A stretch of DNA of 64,000 nucleotides from RPQJ01 sp963777725 (lineage in GTDB: Bacteria > Pseudomonadota > Gammaproteobacteria > Steroidobacterales > Steroidobacteraceae), in contig CAVZRR010000020.1 of NCBI GenBank assembly GCA_963777725.1, positions 186,001 to 250,000 of the forward strand, written 5' to 3'. The position numbers and the translations under genes are program-made. Shown piece after piece: positions 55,111 through 63,520 of this stretch; the first letter of the stretch is position 1; each line of letters begins with the position of its first letter. The notes under the pieces were generated by a model. That model searched no databases and had not been told where the DNA came from. It saw only the letters and a program-made list of their open reading frames with translations.

Positions 55111-56135
55111 AGCCAAGCCGGGTGCTCGTGCTGGTGCACGAGACGCTGGTGCCGCCGGCGGACTCCGCCGGCTACAGCGAGCAGCAGATCGACGAGTGGC
55201 GCACGGAGTACGACGTGACGACGTCGCTGCGGGCCATGGGCCACGACGTCAAGGTGCTCGGCATGGGCGACAACCTCGCCGAGCTGCGCAGTACCATCAC
55301 CGACTGGCAACCCGACCTGGCGTTCAACCTGCTCGAGGAGTTCCAGGGCATCGTCACCTACGACCAGTACGTCGTCGCGTTCCTCGAGCTGATGCGGCTG
55401 CCCTACACCGGCTGCAATCCGCGCGGCATGATGATTTCGCGTGACAAGGCGCTGTCGAAGCAGGTGCTCGCCTACCACCGGATCCCGACGGCCCGGTTCG
55501 TGGTGCTGCCGCGGGACCGTCGCTACCGGGAACCCCGGCGCCTCAAGTTCCCGTTGTTCGTCAAATCGGCGACCGAGGACGCGTCGCTCGGCATCTCGCA
55601 GGCCTCGATCGTGCACGATGGCCACAAGCTGCGCGAGCGCGTCGAGTTCATCCACGAGCAGACCAGCTCCGACGCGCTCGTCGAGGAGTACATCGAAGGT
55701 CGCGAGATCTACATCGGCGTGATCGGCAACGACCGGCTGACGACGTTCCCGCTCTGGGAGCTCAATTTCGGCACGCTGCCGGACGTCATGGCCGGCATCG
55801 CGACCCGCAAGGTGAAGTGGGACCGCAAGTACCAGCTCAAGCACGGCATCGGCACCGGGCCGGCGCTCGACCTGCCCGACGGCCTCGCGCTGCGCATCGG
55901 CCAGCTGGCGCGGCGCATCTACCGCGCGTTGTGCCTGAGCGGCTACGCGCGGATCGACCTGCGGCTCAAGCCCGACGGCAGCGTGTTCGTGCTCGAGGCC
56001 AACGCGAACCCGAACCTCGCGCTGACCGAGGACCTTGCGACGTCGGCGCTGTCGAGCGGCGTGGGCTACGATGCGCTGCTCGAGCGCATCATGCGTTTCG
56101 GGATCACTTACCAGGCGGCCTGGCGGCAGGCTTGA
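55107..56135 (+). CDS. D-Ala-D-Ala ligase-like ATP-grasp enzyme
   Basis: 342 residues. It opens MKPSRVLVLVHETLVPPADS. ATP-grasp motifs are complete: RLPYTGCNPRGMMISRDKAL, KFPLFVKSATEDASLGISQA (ATP loop), LVEEYIEGREIYIGVIGN and the metal site SGYARIDLRLKPDGSVFVLE followed by ANANPNL. It lies with the Ddl-type peptide ligases but with no mur or ddl neighbour, so it is unlikely to be the housekeeping Ddl. Translational coupling to the Mx peptidase suggests synthesis and cleavage of one dipeptide- or amide-type product. Confidence 0.85.
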   Translation: MKPSRVLVLVHETLVPPADSAGYSEQQIDEWRTEYDVTTSLRAMGHDVKVLGMGDNLAELRSTITDWQPDLAFNLLEEFQGIVTYDQYVVAFLELMRLPYTGCNPRGMMISRDKALSKQVLAYHRIPTARFVVLPRDRRYREPRRLKFPLFVKSATEDASLGISQASIVHDGHKLRERVEFIHEQTSSDALVEEYIEGREIYIGVIGNDRLTTFPLWELNFGTLPDVMAGIATRKVKWDRKYQLKHGIGTGPALDLPDGLALRIGQLARRIYRALCLSGYARIDLRLKPDGSVFVLEANANPNLALTEDLATSALSSGVGYDALLERIMRFGITYQAAWRQA

Positions 56136-56161
56136 CCAGGGATCGGTCGCGGGAGCGGGGA

Positions 56162-57829
56162 ATGACAACAATTGAATTGCGGGTAGGTGGCGCGCCAGTC
56201 GCGAGCCGTCTGGCGTCATTGGTCGTGCTGCTTTGGCTGTGCTGCGGGATGCTCGCCGGAATCGCGAACGCCGCCGGGCCGAACCGGCCCGCCGAGCCCG
56301 AGGAATCCGCCGGGCCGCAGCACGAGCCCGCCGACCTGGTCATCGCCAATCGCCGTATCGTCACTTTGCGTGCCGACGTGTTCGGCATCGCGCCTGAAGA
56401 GCGGGTGAACACGATTCGCACGACCGTGCCGGTGCTGGTCGACCGGGGCGGGCCGCTGGCGGTGCGCTCGGCGCCGATCGCAGGTGGCGTCGCCGTGATC
56501 GTGGACGGGTCGCTGTTGTTCCGGGTGTTGGACGGCGACGTCAACCGGGAGGCCGGCGAGACGCCCGAGGCCGTGGCCGCCGCGGCGGTGCGCAATCTCG
56601 AGCTCGCGTTTGCAGAGCTGCGCGAGGCGCGCGATTCCCGCGTGTTGCTGCCGGCGATCGGCTATTCGCTGCTGGCAACCCTGCTGGCCGGCATTGCGCT
56701 CTGGCTGGTCTGGCGAGCGCAGCGCTGGGCCGTCGCGCGGCTGCAGGCTTTTGCACAGAGGAAACGTGAGAGCCTGTTGCCGAGCTGGAGCCGGCAACTG
56801 GTCGGACCCAGTGCGTTGGAGCGCCTGCTGGTCACCCCGGCCCGGCTGCTCGCGTCGCTGCTCGTGTTGCTGGTCCTCTACGACTGGCTCGGCTTCGTGC
56901 TGAAGCGATTTCCGTACACGCGTCCGTGGGGCGAGGCGCTGTTCGACAACCTGTTCGCAGTCCTCGCCCGGCTCGCGACTGGAGTGGCTGGTGCACTGCC
57001 GGGGCTGTTCTTTGCGGCGCTGATCTTCTACCTGACCCATCTGCTGACGCGCGCGGTGCGGGCGTTCTTCGCCGGCGTCGAGGTCGGCCGCATCCCGGTC
57101 GCCTGGGTCGACGACGTGACCGCGCGACCCACGTCACGGCTGATCAACGCGGTGATCTGGCTGTTCGCGTTCGTCGCGGCTTACCCATACATCCCGGGAA
57201 CCAGCAGCGAGGCCTTCAAGGGCATCGGCGTGTTCGTCGGTTTGATGCTGTCGATCGGCTCGTCGGGCATCGTCAACCAGGCGGTGAGCGGCCTGATGCT
57301 GATGTACACGCGGGCCATGCGCCCGGGCGAGTTCGTGAGGATCGGCGAGACCGAGGGCACGGTCAAGTCGGTCGGCTTCGTCAACACCCGGATCGAGACG
57401 CTGCGCCACGAAGAGGTCAGCATCCCGAACGCGGTCGTCGCCGCGACGGTGACGCACAACTACTCGCGGCTCGCCGGCGATGGCGGCGTATCGGTGCCGA
57501 CCAAGCTGACCATCGGTTACGACGCCCCGTGGCGGCAAGTGCAATCGATGCTGCTGCTCGCGGCTGAACGGACGCAGACGATCTCACGAGAGGTGCCGCC
57601 GCGGGTGCTGCAGACGGCGCTGCTCGATTTCTACGTCGAGTACACGCTGCTGGTACGGATTGCGGACCCGGCGAAGCGGCTCGCGATGCTCGGCGAGTTG
57701 CACGGCCACATCCAGGACGTGTTCAACGAGCACGGCGTGCAGATCATGTCGCCCAACTACGAGGCCGACCCGGCCGAGCCGAAGCTCGTGCCGCCGGAGA
57801 AGTGGTATTCGCCGCCGGCGCAGCGCTGA
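56162..57829 (+). CDS. MscS-family mechanosensitive channel, long form
   Basis: 555 residues from ATG 56162. Signal peptide-like N-terminus (SLVVLLWLCCGMLAGIANAA), a periplasmic N-terminal domain, then five or so TM helices (GYSLLATLLAGIALWLVWRA, LLASLLVLLVLYDWLGFVLK, INAVIWLFAFVAAYPYIPGT). The MscS pore and beta domain are LSIGSSGIVNQAVSGLMLMY and GTVKSVGFVNTRIETLRHEE. Larger than E. coli MscS (286 residues), it is a YnaI/YbiO-type relative. It follows the ATP-grasp gene by 26 bp, so it may be co-transcribed. Confidence 0.88.
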   Translation: MTTIELRVGGAPVASRLASLVVLLWLCCGMLAGIANAAGPNRPAEPEESAGPQHEPADLVIANRRIVTLRADVFGIAPEERVNTIRTTVPVLVDRGGPLAVRSAPIAGGVAVIVDGSLLFRVLDGDVNREAGETPEAVAAAAVRNLELAFAELREARDSRVLLPAIGYSLLATLLAGIALWLVWRAQRWAVARLQAFAQRKRESLLPSWSRQLVGPSALERLLVTPARLLASLLVLLVLYDWLGFVLKRFPYTRPWGEALFDNLFAVLARLATGVAGALPGLFFAALIFYLTHLLTRAVRAFFAGVEVGRIPVAWVDDVTARPTSRLINAVIWLFAFVAAYPYIPGTSSEAFKGIGVFVGLMLSIGSSGIVNQAVSGLMLMYTRAMRPGEFVRIGETEGTVKSVGFVNTRIETLRHEEVSIPNAVVAATVTHNYSRLAGDGGVSVPTKLTIGYDAPWRQVQSMLLLAAERTQTISREVPPRVLQTALLDFYVEYTLLVRIADPAKRLAMLGELHGHIQDVFNEHGVQIMSPNYEADPAEPKLVPPEKWYSPPAQR

Positions 57830-57835
57830 CGACGC

Positions 57836-58234
57836 TCAGAGCGTGTGGCCGATGTTCTGGAAGTGCGTGCGCTCGAACGAGCTCTGGCAGTCGAAGCAGC
57901 GGCTGGCGAACGGCGTGGCACGCAGCCGCGCGAGCTCGATCGGCAATCCGCAGGACTCGCAGTGGCCATAGCTGCCGTCGTCCATCCGCAGTTTCGCGGC
58001 GTCGATCAGCCGTAGTTCCTGCAGGTCGCGGTCGATCTCGGCGAGGTTCACGTCGACCATCAGGTCGGCAAACGAGTCGTCCTCGAGGTCGCGCACCTGG
58101 TCGCCGATCATCGCGTACTGCTCCTGGTCGCTCTTGAGCAGCGTCTGGCGGATCTCCTCGCGCAATTGGCGGGTGCGCAGCTGCAGGTTCGTCTTCAGTT
58201 CCTCGAGATGGCGGGGATCCAGGTCGTGGCTCAT
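57836..58234 (-). CDS. TraR/DksA-type zinc finger protein
   Basis: 132 residues. An N-terminal coiled coil (LEELKTNLQLRTRQLREEIR) is followed by GSYGHCESCGLPIELARLRA and SRCFDCQSSFER, the four-Cys zinc finger. The acidic tip region reads DLEDDSFADLMVDVNLAEID. It is shorter than E. coli DksA (151) and differs at the tip, so it is a DksA-like paralogue that probably binds RNA polymerase in the secondary channel. Convergent with the MscS gene, 6 bp apart. Confidence 0.85.
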   Translation of the reverse strand: MSHDLDPRHLEELKTNLQLRTRQLREEIRQTLLKSDQEQYAMIGDQVRDLEDDSFADLMVDVNLAEIDRDLQELRLIDAAKLRMDDGSYGHCESCGLPIELARLRATPFASRCFDCQSSFERTHFQNIGHTL

Positions 58235-58469
58235 GTGGCGGCTCCCTCAGGACGGCGCCGAAACCGCATCCGGCGGCGTGGCGGCCAGCCCAAGCATCAA
58301 CCGTTCGCTCGAGGCGACCAATACGGGAATGGCGCAAGCGCCAGCGGCCGGCGTGCGGTGTTTCGCAGGCCCACGCCCCGGCGACAGATGTCATAATTTT
58401 CGAGGTATATGGAGACTCGCCCGGGCCAGCGCAGCGAGCTGGAGCCTGCGGGCGGCCAAGGAGATTGCG

Positions 58470-58799
58470 ATGGACGAAACGAAGTCCAAACCTCGCCCAC
58501 GGAAGACTGCCGTAAAAACTGCCGCCAAGACCGCCGCGAAGAAGGTCGCACCCGCGAAGGCCGTGGCCGCTCGGCGACCACCCAAGGCGGCCCCGTCCGT
58601 GCCGCCCGATCGTGAGAGCCTGGTGCGGATGGCCGCCTATCTGCGGGCGGAGCGCCGCGGGTTCGCGCCCGGCTACGAGATCGAAGACTGGCTGGCCGCC
58701 GAGGCGGAGGTCAACGAGCGACGCCAGGCCACGCCGGCCGCGACGCCGCGCAAGGTCGCGTCCCGCAAACCGCGGGCCGGTGGTGGCGGCACAGGCTGA
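58470..58799 (+). CDS. DUF2934 domain protein with lysine-rich N-terminus
   Basis: 109 residues from ATG 58470, with AAGGAGA upstream. The N-terminal half is histone-H1-like (KTAVKTAAKTAAKKVAPAKA) and may bind nucleic acid. The DUF2934 motif follows (VRMAAYLRAERRGFAPGYEI then EDWLAAEAEVNE). Function unknown. Its 3' end faces the peptide deformylase gene. Confidence 0.78.
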   Translation: MDETKSKPRPRKTAVKTAAKTAAKKVAPAKAVAARRPPKAAPSVPPDRESLVRMAAYLRAERRGFAPGYEIEDWLAAEAEVNERRQATPAATPRKVASRKPRAGGGGTG

Positions 58800-58805
58800 C
58801 GATCC

Positions 58806-59342
58806 TCAATCTGGCGGCAGGGCCACGCCTTGCGGAAACAGCGTGTCCTCGAAGCCGAAGTCGTCCAGGTTGGGCATGCGCATCGGGTATAGCACCCCGT
58901 CGAGGTGGTCGACTTCGTGCTGCACGACCCGGGCGTGGAAGCCTTCGACCGTCCGGTCGATCAGTTGCCCGTGGACATCGCGACCTCGATAGCGCAATCG
59001 GCGATAGCGAGGCACGAGACCGCGGAGGCCCGGTACCGAGAGACAGCCCTCCCAGCCATCCTCGAGCGCGTCGCCGAGCGCGGTGAGTTCCGGGTTGACG
59101 AGGATCGTATACGGCACTTCGTCCACGTCCGGATACCGTGGATTGCCCTGTACCTCGAAAATCACGACGCGCAGCGACACGCCGATCTGCGGCGCGGCGA
59201 GGCCGGCCCCATTCAAGGCGCGCATCGTGTCGTCCATGTCCGCGACGAGATCGAGCAGTGCACGCGTGCCGAACTCCGTCACCGGCGCGGCGACCTGCTT
59301 CAGCACCGGGTGACCCATCTTGAGCACTGGACGCACGGCCAT
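58806..59342 (-). CDS. def: peptide deformylase
   Basis: 178 residues. All three PDF motifs are present: I GAGLAAPQIGVSLRV, II WEGCLSVPGLRG, III VVQHEVDHLDGVLY. The metal ligands are the Cys of motif II and the two His of HEVDH. It removes the N-formyl group from new proteins. It follows a DUF1330 gene by 5 bp. The absence of fmt next to it suggests this is a second deformylase rather than the def-fmt housekeeping copy. Confidence 0.93.
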   Translation of the reverse strand: MAVRPVLKMGHPVLKQVAAPVTEFGTRALLDLVADMDDTMRALNGAGLAAPQIGVSLRVVIFEVQGNPRYPDVDEVPYTILVNPELTALGDALEDGWEGCLSVPGLRGLVPRYRRLRYRGRDVHGQLIDRTVEGFHARVVQHEVDHLDGVLYPMRMPNLDDFGFEDTLFPQGVALPPD

Positions 59343-59347
59343 CGCGG

Positions 59348-59680
59348 TCAGCCCTGGCCTGCGTCCGGCAGTCCGTCGAGGATGGTCACGAAGAACGTGC
59401 CCTTGCCCTCGCGCAGCTTCTTCGCCGCCGCGTATTCGGGCGAATCCCAGAAGGCGCGCGCTGCCTCCCGTGACGGGAACCGCGCCAGCACGATGCTGCG
59501 ATTCTCGGCATGCCCCTCGGCCACCTCGACCAGCGGTGCCGGCACCAGCGCCAGGTACTCGCCACCGTAGCGGCGATAGATGGGTGGCAGGGCTGCGCTA
59601 TAGGCCTTGAAGCCTTCGCGGTCCGTGACCTCTCCTTGCACGAGCAGGTAGGCGGGACGCTCCGCGGCGGCTGGGGTCAT
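59348..59680 (-). CDS. DUF1330 domain protein
   Basis: 110 residues, ferredoxin-like alpha/beta barrel family. Motifs: YLLVQGEVTDREGFKAYSAA, PIYRRYGGEYLALVPAP and NRSIVLARFPSREAARAFWD SPEY-type ending (PEYAAAKKLREGKGTFFVTI). The function of DUF1330 is unknown. Upstream of def by 5 bp, so probably in one transcript with it. Confidence 0.85.
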   Translation of the reverse strand: MTPAAAERPAYLLVQGEVTDREGFKAYSAALPPIYRRYGGEYLALVPAPLVEVAEGHAENRSIVLARFPSREAARAFWDSPEYAAAKKLREGKGTFFVTILDGLPDAGQG

Positions 59681-59795
59681 CTTCGATTCCTCCTCGGGGG
59701 CGCTGCTCGAGGGCCAAGAGTAGACGAACGCTGCGGGTTGACAAGCCGTTGGACCGGGCGTAGCTAGGGCGGCCTGTTGCTCGCGAGGGATCGGG

Positions 59796-60098
59796 ATGGA
59801 TCACGGCTTGCGCTGCTGGAAGTGCGGGGCCTCCCTGGCCGACTACACGCTGCCCATCCGCCGGCTCGAGGAGTGCCGGGCGTGTGGCGCCGAGCTGCAC
59901 GCCTGCCGCATGTGCGAGTTCTACGACACCGGCGTGGCCAAGCACTGCCGCGAGACGGTGGCCGAGGAAGTCAAGGACAAGATCCGCGCGAATTTCTGCG
60001 ATTATTTCCGACCCACGCCTGCGGCCTACCGGCCGGAGGAGACGTCCGCCGCCGACCGGGCGCGGGCGCAACTCGAGGCCATGTTCGGCAAGAAGTAG
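59796..60098 (+). CDS. small zinc-ribbon protein, unknown function
   Basis: 100 residues with three Cys pairs or near-pairs: LRCWKCGASLADYTLPIRR, ECRACGAELHACRMCEFYDT and HCRETVAEEVKDKIRANFCD. The first two look like a zinc ribbon. The second half is a helix ending in DRARAQLEAMFGKK. No named family recognised; similar short proteins occur in other proteobacteria. It is followed after 44 bp by the M49-like peptidase gene on the same strand. Confidence 0.7.
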   Translation: MDHGLRCWKCGASLADYTLPIRRLEECRACGAELHACRMCEFYDTGVAKHCRETVAEEVKDKIRANFCDYFRPTPAAYRPEETSAADRARAQLEAMFGKK

Positions 60099-60142
60099 GC
60101 CGGTCCCGCCGGGCTCGATCAATCATTCGGAGTCGTCCATTC

Positions 60143-61795
60143 ATGCAGTCCAGATGCTCGTCCTCGTCGCTCGCCCTCGTTGCCGCCGCGGCCGCCGCGG
60201 CGACCCTGTCCGTCGCGCACGCGGCCCCGGCCGGCGGTGGCGCGGAACTCGCCCCGGTTCGCCCCGGCATCTATGCGCCCGTCACGCTGTCGGCCGACCT
60301 GAAGGGACTGACCGAAAAGGAACGGACGATGGTGAGCCTGCTGATCGACGCGGCGAAAATCATGGACGACCTGTTCTGGCAGCAGGCCTATCCAGGCGAC
60401 CGCGACGCGCTGCTCGCAGGGTTGAAAGACGCCGAGATGCGCCGCTTTGCCGAAATCAACTATGGCCCGTGGGATCGCCTCGCGGGCAATGCTCCGTTCG
60501 TGCCGGGCGTGGGGGCCAAGCCGCCAGGCGCCGGGTTCTACCCGCTCGACATGACCAAGGAGGAATTCGAGCGCGCGAACCTCGCGGGCAGTCGGAGCGA
60601 GTACACGGTGCTGCAACGCGACGCCAAGGGCCAGCTCGCCGTGGTGCCGTACTCGCAGCGCTGGCGCGACGAGCTCGGTCGGGCTGCTGCGCTGCTCGAG
60701 CAGGCGGCCGGCCTCGCCGACGACGAGGGGCTGCGCAATTACCTGAAGCTGCGTGCCGCTGCGCTGCGCACCGACGACTTCCGGGCCAGCGACCGGGCCT
60801 GGCTCGACATGAAGGACAACCGGCTCGACGTCGTGATCGGCCCGATCGAGACTTACGAGGACAAGCTGTTCGGCTACAAGGCAGCGTTCGAGGCCTACGT
60901 GCTGGTCAAGGACCTCGAGTGGAGCCAGCGCCTGGCGCGCTATGCCGCGATGCTGCCGGCGCTGCAGCGCGGCCTGCCGGTGCCCGACGCCTACAAGGCC
61001 GAGAGCCCGGGCACGGATTCCGACCTCAACGCCTATGACGTCATCTACTACGCCGGCGACTGCAACGCGGGCTCGAAGACGATCGCGATCAACCTGCCGA
61101 ACGACGAGCAGGTGCAGCTCGAGAAGGGCACGCGGCGCCTGCAGCTGAAGAACGCGATGCGCGCGAAGTTCGACGCGATCATGGTGCCGATCGCGGGCGA
61201 GTTGATTGCACCCGAGCAGCGCAAGCACGTCACCTTCGACGCGTTCTTCGCCAACACGATGTTCCACGAAGTGGCGCACGGGCTCGGCATCAAGAACACG
61301 GTGAATGGCCGTGGCACGGTCCGCGACGCGCTGAAGGAACTCGGCTCCGGCATCGAGGAAGGCAAGGCCGACGTGCTCGGCCTCTACATGGTGACGCGGC
61401 TGCAGCAGCAGGGCGAGCTCGACGGCGCGCTCGAGGACTTCTACGTGACGTTCCTCGCCGGCATCTTCCGCTCGGTGCGTTTCGGAGCCGCGTCGGCGCA
61501 CGGCCAGGCCAACATGGTGCGCTTCAATTTCTTCGCCGACCGCGGCGCGTTCACGCGGGATGAGCAGGGTTATTACCGGGTCGACATGCCCGCGATGCGC
61601 CGTGCCGTGGACGAGCTCTCCGGCGTGCTGCTCAAGCTGCAGGGCGACGGCGACTACGCCGGCGTCCAGAAGCTCGGCGACGAGCTCGGCGTGCTGCGCC
61701 CGCAACTGCAGGCGGACCTCGACCGGTTGTCGAGCCGGGCGATCCCGGTGGACGTCGCGTTCACCCAGGGCAAGTCCGTGCTGGGGCTCGACTGA
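60143..61795 (+). CDS. M49-like metallopeptidase (dipeptidyl-peptidase III fold), exported
   Basis: 550 residues. Signal peptide (QSRCSSSSLALVAAAAAAAT then LSVAHA) and a body matching bacterial M49 relatives: IGPIETYEDKLFGYKAAFEA, DCNAGSKTIAINLPNDEQVQ and the zinc site NTMFHEVAHGLGIKNTVNGR with the third ligand in GSGIEEGKADVLGLYMVTRL. Classical dipeptidyl-peptidase III has HEXXXH; this protein has the shorter HEXXH (HEVAH). It is probably a periplasmic peptidase. It precedes a pirin gene by 13 bp on the same strand. Confidence 0.85.
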   Translation: MQSRCSSSSLALVAAAAAAATLSVAHAAPAGGGAELAPVRPGIYAPVTLSADLKGLTEKERTMVSLLIDAAKIMDDLFWQQAYPGDRDALLAGLKDAEMRRFAEINYGPWDRLAGNAPFVPGVGAKPPGAGFYPLDMTKEEFERANLAGSRSEYTVLQRDAKGQLAVVPYSQRWRDELGRAAALLEQAAGLADDEGLRNYLKLRAAALRTDDFRASDRAWLDMKDNRLDVVIGPIETYEDKLFGYKAAFEAYVLVKDLEWSQRLARYAAMLPALQRGLPVPDAYKAESPGTDSDLNAYDVIYYAGDCNAGSKTIAINLPNDEQVQLEKGTRRLQLKNAMRAKFDAIMVPIAGELIAPEQRKHVTFDAFFANTMFHEVAHGLGIKNTVNGRGTVRDALKELGSGIEEGKADVLGLYMVTRLQQQGELDGALEDFYVTFLAGIFRSVRFGAASAHGQANMVRFNFFADRGAFTRDEQGYYRVDMPAMRRAVDELSGVLLKLQGDGDYAGVQKLGDELGVLRPQLQADLDRLSSRAIPVDVAFTQGKSVLGLD

Positions 61796-61808
61796 GAGGC
61801 GCGCGGGC

Positions 61809-62684
61809 ATGATTGCAGTCACGCGAGTGCTGGAAGGGCGGCCGCGCGATCTCGGCGGCTTCAGCGTCCGCCGCGTGCTGCCGGCCGGCAGCCAGCAGAC
61901 GGTCGGGCCGTTCATCTTCTTCGATCACATGGGCCCGGCGATCTTTGCTCCTGGGGAAGGCGTGGACGTGCGCCCGCACCCGCACATCGGGCTCGCCACG
62001 GTCACCTACCTGTTCGATGGCGAGTTCATGCATCGCGACAGCCTGGGTTCGGCCCAGCTGATTCGTCCGGGCGACGTGAACTGGATGGTGGCCGGCCGCG
62101 GTATCGCGCATTCGGAGCGCACGCCGCCGGAACTGCGCCGGGCACCGGCGGGCGCGCCGATCCACGGCATCCAGACCTGGATTGCGCTGCCGACGGCGCA
62201 CGAGGAGACGGCGCCGTCGTTCAGCCATCACCCGGCTCGGGACCTGCCGGAAATCACGGGCGACGGCGCGCGCCTGCGCCTGATCGCGGGCGAGGCCTAC
62301 GGTGCGCGCGCTCCCGCCGAGGTCTTTTCGCCGATGTTCTATCTCGAAGCCGTGCTCCAAGACGGCGCGACGGTCGAGTTGCCGGGCCATTACGAAGAAC
62401 GCGCCGCGTACGTCGTCGAGGGCGGGATCGAGGTCGCTGGCGAGCACTACGCTGTCGGCCAGATGACGGTCTTCGCAGCCGCCGCGCCGGTCACGCTGCG
62501 AGCGTCCGGGCCAGCGCGGCTCATGCTGCTCGGTGGCGCTCCGCTCGACGGGCCGCGGCAGATCTGGTGGAACTTCGTCTCGAGCAGCCGCGAACGGATC
62601 GAGCGGGCGAAGCTCGACTGGCGCGAAGATCGCTTCGCGGCGGTCCCGGGCGACCCGGAGCGGATTCCGCTGCCGGAGACTTAA
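61809..62684 (+). CDS. pirin family bicupin protein
   Basis: 291 residues from ATG 61809. Pirin N-terminal cupin: VGPFIFFDHMGPAIFAPGEG, DVRPHPHIGLATVTYLFDGE, HRDSLGSAQLIRPGDVNWMV then AGRGIAHSE, with metal-binding His-x-His and Glu positions. C-terminal cupin: VFSPMFYLEAVLQDGATVEL. Bacterial pirins often have quercetinase-like or redox-sensing activity. It follows the M49-like gene closely and is convergent with the lipoprotein gene, 6 bp away. Confidence 0.9.
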   Translation: MIAVTRVLEGRPRDLGGFSVRRVLPAGSQQTVGPFIFFDHMGPAIFAPGEGVDVRPHPHIGLATVTYLFDGEFMHRDSLGSAQLIRPGDVNWMVAGRGIAHSERTPPELRRAPAGAPIHGIQTWIALPTAHEETAPSFSHHPARDLPEITGDGARLRLIAGEAYGARAPAEVFSPMFYLEAVLQDGATVELPGHYEERAAYVVEGGIEVAGEHYAVGQMTVFAAAAPVTLRASGPARLMLLGGAPLDGPRQIWWNFVSSSRERIERAKLDWREDRFAAVPGDPERIPLPET

Positions 62685-62690
62685 CGACTG

Positions 62691-63428
62691 CTACTGCACC
62701 GCGGCTGCGCAGCCGCGCAGACTCTGACCGCCGAACTCGACGACCATGCGGTGATCGAACTCCGCGCCGGACATGTCGTCGACACAAGCTTCGCGCGCGA
62801 CGGTGACCTTGATTTCCTCGTTGCCGTGGCGCGCCGTGAAGACGGTCACGCCGCTCGGGTCCGCACCGGGCGTGCTGGCATCGCCGAACTCGTGGCGCTC
62901 CTCGCCGAAGTTCGTAACGAACAACAGGCGCGTCGCCGGTCCGATCTCGACCATCCAGCCGGGTTCGTTGCCGGTGCCGCGATAGGCCACGCCGCGCACC
63001 CGCGCGTCGGCCAGCAACGACTTCGCGCGGACTTCGCGACAGTTCGCCGGTGGCGTGCCCTTGCGCTCGAAGGTCGCCTCGCTGCCCTTGGTCCAGAACG
63101 TGATCGTTTCGTCGGCATACTTTGCGCCCGACGCACTCACGACCAGCGGCAACTTGCGCTCACCCTCGTGCAAGGTGATCGTCACCGCATCCTCGCGAAA
63201 CAGGTTGCGAACGTTGAGCGTCAGGTCGCCGTCGCACTCCCAGACGTAAGCGTGCAGCACGCCTTCCGGTGGCGCATCGTCGGGGAGCACGGTCGGCGCG
63301 GGCTCGGTGGCCGGCGGCGGCGCGACCTCGGCCGTGGTCGGCGATTCGGCGGCTCTCTGGCACGCGGCGAGCGACAGCAGGGTGGTCAGCACCAGGGCCA
63401 GCGATCCGTGTCTGGGCTCAAACTGCAT
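62691..63428 (-). CDS. lipoprotein with MliC lysozyme-inhibitor-like and C-terminal domain
   Basis: 245 residues from ATG 63428, preceded by AAAGGA. Lipoprotein signal (QFEPRHGSLALVLTTLLSLA then AC). The middle domain resembles MliC (HAYVWECDGDLTLNVRNLFR, EDAVTITLHEGERKLPLVVS, DETITFWTKGSEATFERKGT). A C-terminal domain (VAYRGTGNEPGWMVEIGPAT through MSGAEFDHRMVVEFGGQSLR) resembles the COG3650 type often attached to it. Known MliC proteins protect peptidoglycan from host lysozyme. The substrate or target is inferred from similarity alone. Confidence 0.8.
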   Translation of the reverse strand: MQFEPRHGSLALVLTTLLSLAACQRAAESPTTAEVAPPPATEPAPTVLPDDAPPEGVLHAYVWECDGDLTLNVRNLFREDAVTITLHEGERKLPLVVSASGAKYADETITFWTKGSEATFERKGTPPANCREVRAKSLLADARVRGVAYRGTGNEPGWMVEIGPATRLLFVTNFGEERHEFGDASTPGADPSGVTVFTARHGNEEIKVTVAREACVDDMSGAEFDHRMVVEFGGQSLRGCAAAVQ

Positions 63429-63520
63429 GATGGGTCCTTTGGGCGTCGGGATCGGGCGCAGTTTAGCGCAAGCAAGACGGAAGGCGTCCTCGGCAGGTTG
63501 GTGGCCGCGGGCGCGGGGAT

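Noticed and set aside
54067..56135. Peptidoglycan (mur/ddl) assembly for the Ddl-like ligase
   Set aside because: No mur, fts or ddlB neighbour is present, and the partner is a metallopeptidase. The housekeeping Ddl is expected in the division cluster elsewhere.
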